From contig JAISFV010000156.1 of the NCBI GenBank assembly GCA_031263445.1, positions 1-51,058 on the forward strand: 51,058 bases of DNA, written 5' to 3'. Position 1 is the stretch's first letter. Every line of letters begins with the position of its first letter. This DNA comes from Synergistaceae bacterium (GTDB lineage: Bacteria; Synergistota; Synergistia; Synergistales; Synergistaceae). A program made the translations under genes and the position numbers. Positions 7,755 to 17,179 of the stretch are shown here, in pieces. A model generated the notes under the pieces. The model ran no database searches. It was not told where the DNA came from and worked only from the letters and a program-made list of their open reading frames with translations.

Positions 7755-8127
7755 AAGAACCGGTTCGCAATCGACAATCTGCGTGGTGTGTCTATTGGGG
7801 GTGCTGATCTCGGCCATGACGCTCGGGAGCCTGCGACTGTACGGGCTTTACCTAGAACACAGGCTCGCCAACATAACCGCGCGGATCGAGACCGTCAACA
7901 ACAAAAACGCGGTACTGGAGGAGCGCTTCTCATCACTGCTCTCGCCATCCCGCATCTACAATTACGCGAAGGCGGAGCTGAACATGGTCACGGCGCTCGA
8001 CGTCGAGACGATACAGCTCAGCCAGGGCCAGGGCGGCGCGACGGCGCAGCCAGCCGCGGGCGCGCTTGCGGCATCCCCGCATGGCCTTTCACGCCTCTTC
8101 GTAGGGACGGCCAGTGCCAAAGATTAA
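7729..8127 (+). CDS. ftsL: FtsL-like cell division protein
   Basis: A 132-residue bitopic membrane protein in the position where ftsL normally lies, between rsmH and the division transpeptidase. A short basic N-terminus is followed by one membrane segment (about 15-37) and a coiled-coil-like region with IETVNNKNAVLEERFS, then a short NYAKAELNM-type stretch and a low-complexity tail. FtsL sequences are poorly conserved, so the name rests on topology and position. The ATG at 7729 is preferred to that at 7720 because AAGGAGG ends at 7718. It overlaps rsmH by 26 bases and the next gene by 14. Confidence 0.72.
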   Translation: MKAPSARHERTGSQSTICVVCLLGVLISAMTLGSLRLYGLYLEHRLANITARIETVNNKNAVLEERFSSLLSPSRIYNYAKAELNMVTALDVETIQLSQGQGGATAQPAAGALAASPHGLSRLFVGTASAKD

Positions 8128-9823
8128 AGACAGGGTACAGAGGGAGTCGTGGCGTTCGAAAAGCGCGTGGGCGGCGGTTTTTATCGTAACGATCCTCCTG
8201 GCCTTCCAGACAGTGCGGGTACACGCTTTCCCTGACAGCAGGGTGAGCAGGCAGTCGCAGCGGCAGTATTGGGCCCAGATCCCGATTTCTACGTCGAGGG
8301 GAGACGTGAGGGACCGAAACGGCATCCCTCTGGCTATCTCCGTCCCCTCCGTCAGCTTTTTCATCGACCCGATGTTCTGGCAACCTGCGAGCGCGGACGC
8401 GTTCACGCCGTTCTTCGGCAAAGCAGTGACCGATAAATTTTCTCGCACCCTGCCTGGCAGGTTCCACTGGGTAGAGAGGAAGGTCCCGTTCGCCGTGGCG
8501 GAAAAACTCATCGAAAAGGACGTCCCCGGACTCTTCAGGATAAGGGAGAGTCAGCGGAAGTACCCGCACGGCGAGCTCGCCTCGCAGGTGATAGGGTTCT
8601 GCGACATAGACGGATCCGGCTTGAGCGGGGTAGAGCGTGAGTGGAACAACGTCCTCTTCTCGCCGCCCCAGACGCGGTTTTTCGTGAGGGACGCCAAGGG
8701 GAACCTTCTCGACTTCATAGGCAGCAGCGCCGGTACGTTGCAGGTCGGCGCCGGATCGATCACGCTGACGCTGGACTCGAAGATACAGCAGATCGTGGAG
8801 TGGAGGCTCCGCGAGGGCGCGGTGGCCGCAGGGACGAAGTGGGGCGCCGGCGTATGTGTTGACCCAGGGACCGGCGAAATCATCGCCATGGCGAGTTACC
8901 CTCAGACGGACCTGAACGACAGGAGCAGCTTCGGCAACGTGGAGGCGCTGCGCAACAACGCCATAGCACGGGTTTACGAGCCAGGCTCCACCTTCAAGCC
9001 CATATTCCTCGGAATAGCCAAGGAGATGGGCGTCGCTCCGCAGAACGAGCTGTTTTCTTGCCACGGGCGGCTCGCCATCGCGGGCGGCGTGATCCGCGAT
9101 GTGAGCAGCCACGGGACGCTCGACCAGGAAGGACTCCTCATTAAGTCGTGCAACACAGGGATGGCGACCATAGGGAACAGGGTGAACGCGCACAGGGCTT
9201 ACGGGATGCTCCGCCAGTTTGGCTTTGGCGTCAAGTCCGATATCGAGATATCGGGCGAGGAAGAGGGGCTCCTGCGCTCCCCGGGCGAGTGGCTCGGGAT
9301 CGCGCGGGCGAACCTGGCTATCGGCCAGGGACTTGCCGTTACCCCTCTGCAGCTCGCTATGGGGGTAAGCGCCATAGCCAACGGCGGCGAGCTGCTGAAG
9401 CCCTATGTAATAGCCGAGGTGAGGAACGCGAATGGCAAGGTCATACACCAGGGCAGGAAGAGAGTCAGGAACGCGGTTCTGAACGAGTCGACGTGCGCGT
9501 GGATAAGGGAGGCGCTCGCGAAGACGGTCAGCGTAGGCACGGGCAAGGCGGCCAGGGTCGAGGGCGTAGACCTCGCCGGCAAGACCGGGACGGCTCAGAT
9601 AGCCATGGGCGGAGGGTACACAAAGGGACGGTACGTCAGCTCGTTCGTAGGGTTCTGGCCGCACGACGACCCGGATTACGTCCTGCTCATCGTTTTGGGC
9701 GAGCCGAGCGGTACACGTTACTACGGGGGCGAGATTGCGGCCCCGATATTCAAGGCCATCGTAGAGGACATGTCCAGGATGACTATGACGGCTCAGTCGG
9801 ACCGGATCGCGGTCGATTCATAG
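8114..9823 (+). CDS. ftsI: Division-specific peptidoglycan transpeptidase (class B PBP, FtsI/PBP3)
   Basis: A 569-residue septal transpeptidase that cross-links peptidoglycan together with FtsW. A single membrane anchor at about 17-37 is followed by the PBP dimerisation domain (about 55-215) and the transpeptidase domain. The active-site motifs are all intact: S-T-F-K at 292-295, S-C-N at 345-347 and K-T-G at 490-492. There is no C-terminal PASTA domain. Translation starts at a GTG at 8114 inside the end of the ftsL-like gene. Spo-type paralogues are unlikely given the dcw context. Confidence 0.93.
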   Translation: MPKIKDRVQRESWRSKSAWAAVFIVTILLAFQTVRVHAFPDSRVSRQSQRQYWAQIPISTSRGDVRDRNGIPLAISVPSVSFFIDPMFWQPASADAFTPFFGKAVTDKFSRTLPGRFHWVERKVPFAVAEKLIEKDVPGLFRIRESQRKYPHGELASQVIGFCDIDGSGLSGVEREWNNVLFSPPQTRFFVRDAKGNLLDFIGSSAGTLQVGAGSITLTLDSKIQQIVEWRLREGAVAAGTKWGAGVCVDPGTGEIIAMASYPQTDLNDRSSFGNVEALRNNAIARVYEPGSTFKPIFLGIAKEMGVAPQNELFSCHGRLAIAGGVIRDVSSHGTLDQEGLLIKSCNTGMATIGNRVNAHRAYGMLRQFGFGVKSDIEISGEEEGLLRSPGEWLGIARANLAIGQGLAVTPLQLAMGVSAIANGGELLKPYVIAEVRNANGKVIHQGRKRVRNAVLNESTCAWIREALAKTVSVGTGKAARVEGVDLAGKTGTAQIAMGGGYTKGRYVSSFVGFWPHDDPDYVLLIVLGEPSGTRYYGGEIAAPIFKAIVEDMSRMTMTAQSDRIAVDS

Positions 9824-9852
9824 CGGGTTTTCCTGACCCGGGGGTGGTTGTT

Positions 9853-11373
9853 TTGAAAATAGGGGAACTTTTTAGCGAACTGAGCGGGGAAAAAATATTA
9901 AAGCTCCCCGCGTGTCCTTCAAAATCAGGCGATAATTCGGCCGACATCAGGGAAATAGCCTACGACAGCAGAAAGATCCCGGCCGGGGGCGGCGTCATGT
10001 TCGCCTGTTTCAGGGGCGTCTCGAACGATGGGCACGACTTCGCGAAAGAGGCGTTGCGCAATGGCGCGTCTACCCTGCTTTGCGAGCGGGAGATCCCAGG
10101 CCTTCCCGCAGACGTGCCGATGATAGTAGTCTCCGATGTCCGCACTTCGATGGGAGAGGCAGCCTCTGTCCTGTACGGGCATCCCGCCCGGAAGATGACG
10201 ATGATAGCCGTGACCGGAACGAACGGAAAGACAACGACGGCGTATATCATAAGGTCTGTCATGCGGTCTGCCGGCTTCAAGACGGGGATGATCGGTACGA
10301 TCGCCTACGATGACGCCCTGTGCGAAACGGAGGCATCTCGGACAACCCCGGAGGGGCCGGACGTACAGCGGCTATTGGCGTCTATGGTTCAAAACGGCGC
10401 TTCGTGCTGCGTCATGGAGGCTTCGTCCCACGGCCTCCACCAGGGGAGGCTTGAGGGATGTGTCTTCGACCGGGCCGGTTTCAGCAACCTGACGATCGAA
10501 CACCTCGAATATCACGGCGACATGGAGAATTACTTCGCCGCAAAGCGCCTGTTGTTTGCCAGATACATGCGCGGTGACTGGAGGGCCTCCGTAAACGCGG
10601 ATGACGCGTATGGCAGAAGGCTCATGTCAGAGTTCCCCGGCAGGACCAGAGGCTTCTCTCTTGAGAGCGGGGACGGAGGCCTTTACAGGTGTTGCGTCAC
10701 GGAAGCGGACATTGACGGGACAACACTCGTCATAATTTTTCCCGACGGCGCGCGCGTCGAAACGCGCTCGCCGTTCATAGGGGCGCACAACGTCTCGAAC
10801 GTGCTGGAGAGCGTCGCAATCGCAGACTCGCTCGACGTGCCGAGGGAAAAGATCGCGCGGGGTGTCTCCAGTTGCGCGCAGGTTCCGGGCCGGCTGGAGC
10901 GCTACGACCTGGGATCCGTCAGTGCCTTCGTCGATTTCGCCCACAGCCCGGACGGCCTGGAGAAGGCGCTGTCCACGCTGTCAGCCTTGAAGCGCGGCAA
11001 ACTCTGGATCCTCTGGGGTGCCGGAGGTGACAGGGCGCCGCAGAAAAGGCCCATAGCGGGGGAGGTCATGGCGCGCATGGCCGACCGCATAGTCATAACG
11101 ACGGACAACCCGAGGACTGAGCGCCCGGAGGACATAGCTAGGCAGGTGGAGGCGGGGGTAATATCGTCCGGCGTCCCTAGAGAATACGATATCATCCTAG
11201 ACAGGCGAGAGGCTGTCAGAAGAACCCTTGACGCGGCCCGGCCTGGCGATGTCGTCCTCATTGCGGGGAAGGGGCCGGAAAATTACATGGACTTCGGTGA
11301 CCACAAGGTGCATTTCAGCGATTCCGAGACGATCCTCGAATGGGCGCACGGGCGTTCGGGGAACCTCTGTTAA
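9853..11373 (+). CDS. murE: UDP-MurNAc-tripeptide synthetase MurE (meso-diaminopimelate type)
   Basis: A 506-residue cytoplasmic ATP-dependent ligase that adds the third stem-peptide residue to UDP-MurNAc-L-Ala-D-Glu. The Mur ligase P-loop GTNGKTTT lies at 122-129, and TTPEG and EASSHGL are typical of MurE. The substrate motif DNPR at 418-421 is the version associated with meso-diaminopimelate rather than lysine. The start is placed at the TTG at 9853 because GGGGGTGG lies just upstream; a GTG at 9844 would add three residues. The frame stays open upstream inside ftsI, but that part is shadow coding. Confidence 0.94.
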   Translation: MKIGELFSELSGEKILKLPACPSKSGDNSADIREIAYDSRKIPAGGGVMFACFRGVSNDGHDFAKEALRNGASTLLCEREIPGLPADVPMIVVSDVRTSMGEAASVLYGHPARKMTMIAVTGTNGKTTTAYIIRSVMRSAGFKTGMIGTIAYDDALCETEASRTTPEGPDVQRLLASMVQNGASCCVMEASSHGLHQGRLEGCVFDRAGFSNLTIEHLEYHGDMENYFAAKRLLFARYMRGDWRASVNADDAYGRRLMSEFPGRTRGFSLESGDGGLYRCCVTEADIDGTTLVIIFPDGARVETRSPFIGAHNVSNVLESVAIADSLDVPREKIARGVSSCAQVPGRLERYDLGSVSAFVDFAHSPDGLEKALSTLSALKRGKLWILWGAGGDRAPQKRPIAGEVMARMADRIVITTDNPRTERPEDIARQVEAGVISSGVPREYDIILDRREAVRRTLDAARPGDVVLIAGKGPENYMDFGDHKVHFSDSETILEWAHGRSGNLC

Positions 11374-11386
11374 GGGGTGATATCGC

Positions 11387-12520
11387 ATGGCAGAAGCGTA
11401 CGGCATCCTTACCCAGGCCAAGTCACGGATGGCGGAAATATCGCCGGCGGTCATATGCGTAATCGGCGGCTATGGCAGCTCTGCTGCGGCTGCCTTCATC
11501 AGCGATGCTCTTGCCCGCTCCTTCAAGGTTTGCCACGCCGTGATGCGATGCGGGGATATCTTGGGTTGCGCCAGCATAGTAATCCAGGCCCCGGAGGACG
11601 CCACTGCGCTCGTCTGCGAACTAGAAAGCGCCTCGATCAGCGAAATGGCCGAATTCGTCAAAAATTTCCCTCCTGCGCATATTGCGATAACCGGCGCGGT
11701 CAAACAGGAAGAACCGCCCGACTGCGGGCAAAGCGCCCTTCTCTCCACACTCGTAGGCTTGGTGCCTAGTGGCACCCTGCACTACAACAGGGACGACGAG
11801 GAACTGGCCGCGGCTGTCGGGACATTGAACGGACTCGGGCTTGGTGTCAAAACGAGATCTGTGGGCTTCACCAGGGGCGACGTAACGATAAAGGAGTCGA
11901 AGAACGGCCTGACGGAGTCAGGTGTGCCTGAGTTGTGCGCCGTCATCACGGCAGACGGGGAGGATCTCCGCTGCAGCTCTGAAATATTCGGCAGACAGAA
12001 CGCGAGGGGCATGGCGTTCGCGCTCTCCGTGGCTCTCGGTCTGGGCGTTCCCGCTGAAAGGGCCTGCTCCGGGATGGCCGAGGCGCGGTACCCGTCCCGT
12101 GCGGGGATATGCCGCACGGCGGGGGGTGGCCTTATGATTGACGAGACACGCGGGGCTAATCCTGACTCGGCCTCCCGTCATATCAAGGACTTGATAGAAT
12201 TCGGCGTCCCTGAAAACGTCGTCAAGCTGGCCATTTTAGGCGGGATGGGCGACCTAGGCGCAGATTCCCGGCGCTGGCACGAGGTGACCATGAGCCGCGC
12301 CTGCCTTTTGGACGGCGTCTACCTGATAGGGAAAGAGTGGGACGGCATAGTGACGGAACAGGCATCCCTGCGCGGCAGGTGGGAGGACACGGATCATTTC
12401 ATGAGGGATTTCGATCCTGCGGCGCTGGAAGCCGCAGTGACGCTCGTGATGGATTCCGGGCGCTACGATATCTCCAGAATATTCCCCAAGGCGCCCTTGA
12501 CAGGGAAAGATCTGCCATGA
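11387..12520 (+). CDS. MurF-like protein lacking ATP-binding and catalytic motifs (pseudo-ligase?)
   Basis: This 377-residue protein occupies the murF slot between murE and mraY and has clear MurF similarity in its C-terminal half: MIDETRGANPDS (about 249-260) matches the MurF D-x-Y-NANPDS box, and ILGGMGDLGADS...H matches the GDM-ELG-S...H box. Three features are abnormal. The N-terminal UDP-substrate domain of about 80-100 residues is missing. The P-loop reads GGYGSSAAA (27-35) where GSxGKTTT is expected, so the nucleotide-binding lysine and following threonines are gone. The AHLE...AKGE segment carrying the carbamylated lysine is replaced by a stretch without it. The frame is intact, with a good start at 11387. 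It is therefore a conserved-looking protein that probably cannot ligate D-Ala-D-Ala; a second, normal MurF would be expected elsewhere. Confidence 0.75.
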   Translation: MAEAYGILTQAKSRMAEISPAVICVIGGYGSSAAAAFISDALARSFKVCHAVMRCGDILGCASIVIQAPEDATALVCELESASISEMAEFVKNFPPAHIAITGAVKQEEPPDCGQSALLSTLVGLVPSGTLHYNRDDEELAAAVGTLNGLGLGVKTRSVGFTRGDVTIKESKNGLTESGVPELCAVITADGEDLRCSSEIFGRQNARGMAFALSVALGLGVPAERACSGMAEARYPSRAGICRTAGGGLMIDETRGANPDSASRHIKDLIEFGVPENVVKLAILGGMGDLGADSRRWHEVTMSRACLLDGVYLIGKEWDGIVTEQASLRGRWEDTDHFMRDFDPAALEAAVTLVMDSGRYDISRIFPKAPLTGKDLP

Positions 12521-13485
12521 GACTGAGACTCCTCTGCCTGGCCCTCGTTTTTTTCGCGTCAGCCCTTTATTGCCAGGGTGCCTTCCTGCGTTTGACGCGC
12601 CGATTTGGCACGGGAGGGCAGGCAAAGTGGTACGGTCTGGCCTCGCACATCGGAAAATCCAGTACGCCTAGCATGGGCGGCCTGGTGGCGCTGGGCCTTG
12701 TCCCATTTGCCGTAGCGGCGGCATGCCTGACAGGGGCGGCAGAGCTCAGGGAGATGGCGCATATATGGATCTATCCCGTCCTTGCCGCCGCTGTCGGCCT
12801 CGCGGATGACGTCCTGAAACACCGCGCAAAGTCCGGCGACGGGTTTACGAGCCTCCAGAAACTATTGCTCCAAGTCGCTGTCACGCTGCCGTGGGCCTGG
12901 TGGGCCTCGTCGGGCGGCGTTTACCTCATGCCTTGGCTTCCGGTCCTGCGGGGATATGCCTTCGTCCTGCTCTCTTTCCTAGGGGTCGGTATATTGAACG
13001 CAGTCAACGTGACGGACGGTCTGGACGGCCTCGCAGGCAGCGCCATGATTTTGTCGCTCTGCGGCGTGGCGCTGCTCTCAGGCGAGAACGCCGCGAGGGT
13101 TTCGTCCGTAACCGGCATCGCCATTCTGGCGGCATTCCTCTGGCACAACGCATATCCGGCGGAGCTGTTCATGGGGGACGTGGGCGCGCACCTATGGGGC
13201 GCACTCTTGCTGTCGCTCTGCGCGCAATCGCGCTTCCTGGCGTTAGTAATCCCGCTTGCGTTCCTCTTCGGGGTCGAGATCATAACGGTCGCTGTGCAGA
13301 TATTCGCGATACGCGGTTTTGGAAAGAAGGTTTTCCGCATGAGCCCCCTCCACCATCACTTCGAGCTATGCGGATGGAAAGAACCGAAGATAGTGGCGAG
13401 GTTCTGCCTTGCGCATCTGGCCGGGATGGCAGCGCTCCTCATCTTCCTGCTGACCGTCTTCGAGCTTTACGGGGGGCGATATTGA
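12517..13485 (+). CDS. mraY: Phospho-MurNAc-pentapeptide translocase MraY
   Basis: A 322-residue polytopic inner-membrane enzyme that transfers phospho-MurNAc-pentapeptide to undecaprenyl phosphate, forming lipid I. Diagnostic stretches are STPSMGGL, the LADDVLK magnesium motif (about 96-102), NAVNVTDGLDGLAGS and MSPLHHHFE. The usual FMGDTGS box reads FMGDVGA here, a mild divergence at a normally constant site. Length is that of the short, Firmicutes-like forms. The ATG overlaps the preceding stop as ATGA, so translation is coupled. The frame extends upstream but would overlap the murF-like gene deeply. Confidence 0.93.
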   Translation: MRLRLLCLALVFFASALYCQGAFLRLTRRFGTGGQAKWYGLASHIGKSSTPSMGGLVALGLVPFAVAAACLTGAAELREMAHIWIYPVLAAAVGLADDVLKHRAKSGDGFTSLQKLLLQVAVTLPWAWWASSGGVYLMPWLPVLRGYAFVLLSFLGVGILNAVNVTDGLDGLAGSAMILSLCGVALLSGENAARVSSVTGIAILAAFLWHNAYPAELFMGDVGAHLWGALLLSLCAQSRFLALVIPLAFLFGVEIITVAVQIFAIRGFGKKVFRMSPLHHHFELCGWKEPKIVARFCLAHLAGMAALLIFLLTVFELYGGRY

Positions 13486-14976
13486 ATGGCGATCGGCAAT
13501 GACCTTCCCTCGTTAGAGGGGGTAAAGACCGGCATACTGGGCGGGGGGGTAAGCGGCACAGCGCTAGCGAGACTGGCCGCACGGATGGGCGCGCGCGTAT
13601 TCGTCTCGGATTCGCGGGAGCTGTCCCGAGAGACCGCCTCGATCCTGGAGGAAATAGGCGCAGAGCACGAAACGGGGAACTCCGACAAAATCCTGGGCTG
13701 CGACATGGCAGTCACCAGCTCCGGTTTCCCGCCGAGCGCGCCCATAATAGCCAGAATCCGCGATGGGGGCGTACCGCTGCTCGGTGAGCTCGACTTCGTA
13801 TCCCCGTGCCTGAAGGGCCGGGTCATCGGGGTCACTGGGAGTAACGGGAAGACGACGACCACCTCGCTTTTGGGGCACCTCCTAGAATCTTTGAGCCCGC
13901 CAGGCAATCGCGTAGCCGTCGTCGGCAACATCGGGAACCCCATAGCGGAAGCCGCAGGGACGGATTACGCTTATATAGTGGCGGAACTGAGCAGCTTTCA
14001 GTTGCACTGGTCAAAGGATTTCGCCTTAGACGCGGCGATAGTTACGAACCTGGCTCCAGACCACATAGACTGGCACGGCTCTTACGAGAATTATGTCGCG
14101 GACAAGGCGAAGATCCTGACGTTCGTCAGGGGCGTCAACAGCTCCCTGCTGTTCCCCCGTGCGGCCGCGAAAGCAGACGCGTCGTCGCTATCTCCTGAGA
14201 TGTCAGGCCTCTTCAGCACGCTCTCCTGTTTGAACGAACATACGCGAGGCTTCGCGATAACGAGGGCAGAGGAGGCTCTTGCGTTAAAACCCGAGGGACA
14301 TGTGCTCACGCTCGCGTGGGATGTTCCCGCTTCAAAGAGGTCGGATCAGGAAATCGTACTGAACTCTTCCGAGCGACGCGCCTACGCCTTTGGCGGCGAT
14401 CTGTTCCGCTTCGGCGATACAGCCATGATAGGCAGGCACAACATGGAGAACACGGCGATGGCGATGGCAGCCGTTGGCGCGCTCGGTCTCAATATCTCCA
14501 GGGCGCGGGAAGCCCTCTCTTCTTACGTCCCGCCGCCCCACCGCTGCGCTCTGGTGCTCTCATCGGGAGGAGTGTCGTATGTCGACGACTCCAAGGGGAC
14601 GAATATCGCCGCCTGCGTGGCCGCTCTGTCGTCCATAGAGGGAAAAAAGATTGTAATCCTGGGTGGGAGGCGGAAAGGCGAGAATTTCGGCAGGCTGGCC
14701 GCGCCGCTGATGAATTTCGCAAAACACGCGCTCTTGATAGGCGAGGCGTCCCGTGAGATCGCCACAGCCCTGGCTGGCCAGGGTTATACGGATTTCACCG
14801 AGGCAGGCGGGATGGAGGAGGCGGTGTGCCGGGCGCACGGAATGGCGATCCCTGGCGATGTGGTTCTCCTCTCCCCCGCTTGCACGAGCTGGGATTCCTA
14901 CAAAAATTACGGCGAGCGCGGAGATCATTTCGCGTCGTTAGTGAGGCGCATTGCAGGGAGGGATCGCGATGTATGA
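13486..14976 (+). CDS. murD: UDP-MurNAc-L-alanine:D-glutamate ligase MurD
   Basis: A 496-residue cytoplasmic Mur ligase that adds D-glutamate, somewhat longer than the usual 450. An N-terminal Rossmann-like segment, GILGGGVSGTA, is followed by an intact P-loop GSNGKTTTT (about 117-125), AELSSFQLHW, NLAPDHIDWHG and the C-terminal DDSKGTN and ILGG stretches. LSPACTSWDSYKN near the end is characteristic of MurD. The ATG at 13486 abuts the mraY stop directly. It overlaps the next gene by 8 bases. Confidence 0.94.
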   Translation: MAIGNDLPSLEGVKTGILGGGVSGTALARLAARMGARVFVSDSRELSRETASILEEIGAEHETGNSDKILGCDMAVTSSGFPPSAPIIARIRDGGVPLLGELDFVSPCLKGRVIGVTGSNGKTTTTSLLGHLLESLSPPGNRVAVVGNIGNPIAEAAGTDYAYIVAELSSFQLHWSKDFALDAAIVTNLAPDHIDWHGSYENYVADKAKILTFVRGVNSSLLFPRAAAKADASSLSPEMSGLFSTLSCLNEHTRGFAITRAEEALALKPEGHVLTLAWDVPASKRSDQEIVLNSSERRAYAFGGDLFRFGDTAMIGRHNMENTAMAMAAVGALGLNISRAREALSSYVPPPHRCALVLSSGGVSYVDDSKGTNIAACVAALSSIEGKKIVILGGRRKGENFGRLAAPLMNFAKHALLIGEASREIATALAGQGYTDFTEAGGMEEAVCRAHGMAIPGDVVLLSPACTSWDSYKNYGERGDHFASLVRRIAGRDRDV

Positions 14977-16090
14977 GGCAGGAGCCCTCCTGGCTGCCGG
15001 AAGCAGGGCGCATAAGGTTGACCCGACGCTATGGCTGATCCCGCTCGTTTTGAGCGGCATCGGGATACTGATGGTGACGTCGACCACCAGCCCCTCGTCG
15101 TTCGATGCGTCCGGAACCCCGTTTACGATGGGCATAAAGCAGTTGCAATGGCTTGGCCTCGGCATCACGGCCATGCTCGTCACATATTGCGTCCCTGTCA
15201 GGGCTTGGTACAAAATGAGCGGCCCGCTGTGGGCGCTGTCGATGATCCTGCTCGCGGCTACTCTTGTGCCTGGCGTGGGTTCGCTGGTGAGCGGCGCCAG
15301 CAGGTGGATACGCGTGGCTGGGGTATCCGTGCAGCCGTCCGAGATCCTCACGCTGGCGCTGATCATGGTAGTCGCAAAGCTGATGGCGCGAAACGAGATG
15401 AACCCTCAGAAGTGCTTCTACAGGACTCTGCTGATCCTGATTGTTTCTGCCATACCGCTTCTGAAGCAGCCGGATCTCGGCTCTACGATCCTGATCTCCG
15501 CCATCTGCATGGGGATGTACGTCGAGCGTTTCGGCTGGAAACTGCCGCTCGTGACGGGCGTTTTCGGCGCTGCTATGATCGCCGTCTTTATCATGCTGAA
15601 ACCGTACAGGATGAGGAGAGTCTACGCTTTCCTCAACCCCTGGCTGGATCCTTTGGATACCGGGTTCCAGACTATTCAGGGGCTTATAGCCTTCGCCAAC
15701 GGCGGGAAATGGGGAACGGGCCTGGGGCATGGCTTCCAGAAATTACAGTACCTGCCGGCCGCCTCGACCGACTTCATCTACGCCGCATTGGGCGAGGAGA
15801 TGGGTCTCATCGGGACGCTCGGGGTGCTGGCGCTCTTTTTCCTGTGGCTGACGCGCTGCCGCGATCTGTACAACAGGGCGCCGGAAGGCTATGAGACGGC
15901 GCTCGTCTGGGGCGTGACGCTCACTATAGCGATCCCGCTCTTCATAAACGTCGCTGGCGTGACGAACGCAATGCCGCTCACGGGGATGCCGCTCCCCTTC
16001 GTCAGCTACGGCGGCAGCTCCCTCGTCATGATGTGGATGAGGGTGGGCCTTCTGCTCCGCATCCACAAGGAACACGCCGAGTCGGCGTGA
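14969..16090 (+). CDS. ftsW: Septal peptidoglycan glycosyltransferase FtsW (SEDS family)
   Basis: A 373-residue polytopic membrane protein with about ten transmembrane segments. SEDS proteins polymerise lipid II into glycan strands and pair with a class B PBP. Landmarks are SRWIRVAGVSVQPSE, the loop containing KQPDLGS, and FVSYGGSSL near the end. RodA has similar motifs; position in the dcw cluster between murD and murG favours FtsW. The ATG at 14969 follows GGGAGGG and overlaps the murD stop by 8 bases. An in-frame TTG at 14951 is less well placed. Confidence 0.93.
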   Translation: MYEAGALLAAGSRAHKVDPTLWLIPLVLSGIGILMVTSTTSPSSFDASGTPFTMGIKQLQWLGLGITAMLVTYCVPVRAWYKMSGPLWALSMILLAATLVPGVGSLVSGASRWIRVAGVSVQPSEILTLALIMVVAKLMARNEMNPQKCFYRTLLILIVSAIPLLKQPDLGSTILISAICMGMYVERFGWKLPLVTGVFGAAMIAVFIMLKPYRMRRVYAFLNPWLDPLDTGFQTIQGLIAFANGGKWGTGLGHGFQKLQYLPAASTDFIYAALGEEMGLIGTLGVLALFFLWLTRCRDLYNRAPEGYETALVWGVTLTIAIPLFINVAGVTNAMPLTGMPLPFVSYGGSSLVMMWMRVGLLLRIHKEHAESA

Positions 16091-17178
16091 GGACGCCAGG
16101 AAGCGTACTGCTGGCGGCGGGCGGTACGGGCGGACACATACTGCCGGCCGCCGTCTTCGGGGGATGGATAAACGAGCGCCATCCCGCCGTAAAAGTAAGA
16201 TACCTGTCGGGCAGGAGGCCCGTCGAGCTGGAGATATACCGCTCCTTGAAAATAGAACCGCTCGTGGTTGACGCCTCCGGCTCCCCTTTCGGGGCGCCGC
16301 GCGGGGAAGGGCTCGCCCGCTGTAAGGACATGCTTAGTTCAGTCTGGCAGGCGTCGGGCTACGTCAGACGCGACCCTCCCGGCCTCTGCGTGGCATTTGG
16401 CGGGTACGTTTCGGCCGCAGCAGTATTCTCGTCCTTTATGCTCAGGATACCGGTCGTGGCGCACGAGCAGAACGCCCTCGCGGGGAAGGTGACGAGGCTC
16501 GCCGGTATGCTGGGGGCGCGTGTAGCCTCGGGCTGGGAGAGGTGCGACCCGCTGCAGCGGGGCAGCTTCGCCCCTGTCGGGGTGCCGGTGCGCCGGCTGC
16601 GCGGCATGAGCAGGGAGGCAGCCGCAGGGGAGCTGTTGTCTGGCCTGCGCCTAACGGACGGCCCCGTCGTCGCGGTGATGACCGGTTCGCTCGGCAGCGG
16701 GAATCTCGCCGGTATCATCGGGCAGGTGTCTCGCCTGAGCGAGTTCAGCACGTGGAATTTCCTCGTGATCGATCCGGGCGTCGAATGGCCGTCGGCCGCT
16801 CTTAACGTGACGCGCCTCCCGAGGTCGTGGGACATAGCCCCCCTCATCAACCTGGCGGACATCCTCGTCACAAGGGGAGGCGCGTCCACGCTGGCGGAGG
16901 CGCAAGCCAGCGGCATACCGACGGTCGTGGTGCCGTGGAGGCGGGCTTCCGGCGACCACCAGATGAAAAACGCGCTCGAAATGGCGAAAAGCGGCGGGGC
17001 CGAGATATTTGACGAGACGGCGGGCGATGTTTTCGATCTCGCGGCTAAGTTGACGAATCTACGACGCCGTTGTCCGCCCGCCGAGAAAGATATCGGCAAA
17101 AAGATGTATAATGCTTCAACAAGCACCTGTGAGAGGCTTTGGTATTTTTGCTGCGCTTTTCTTGAAGGGAGAGATTGA
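16087..17178 (+). CDS. murG: Lipid II synthase MurG
   Basis: A 363-residue peripheral membrane GT28 glycosyltransferase that adds GlcNAc to lipid I. The N-terminal glycine-rich loop AAGGTGGH is at 10-17, followed by GGYVS, HEQNALAG and the donor-site stretch TRGGASTLAEAQASG with a downstream HQMKNA. The GTG at 16087 overlaps the ftsW stop as GTGA and places the glycine-rich loop at the normal distance from the N-terminus. Upstream in-frame codons overlap ftsW and are not needed. Confidence 0.93.
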   Translation: MRTPGSVLLAAGGTGGHILPAAVFGGWINERHPAVKVRYLSGRRPVELEIYRSLKIEPLVVDASGSPFGAPRGEGLARCKDMLSSVWQASGYVRRDPPGLCVAFGGYVSAAAVFSSFMLRIPVVAHEQNALAGKVTRLAGMLGARVASGWERCDPLQRGSFAPVGVPVRRLRGMSREAAAGELLSGLRLTDGPVVAVMTGSLGSGNLAGIIGQVSRLSEFSTWNFLVIDPGVEWPSAALNVTRLPRSWDIAPLINLADILVTRGGASTLAEAQASGIPTVVVPWRRASGDHQMKNALEMAKSGGAEIFDETAGDVFDLAAKLTNLRRRCPPAEKDIGKKMYNASTSTCERLWYFCCAFLEGRD

Positions 17179-17179
17179 C

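Noticed and set aside
8018-9664. A 548-codon open frame on the minus strand across ftsI
   Set aside because: It is antisense to a gene with all catalytic motifs intact; the predicted peptide is rich in Arg, Pro and His with no recognisable domain. High GC and third-position bias make long antisense frames common here.
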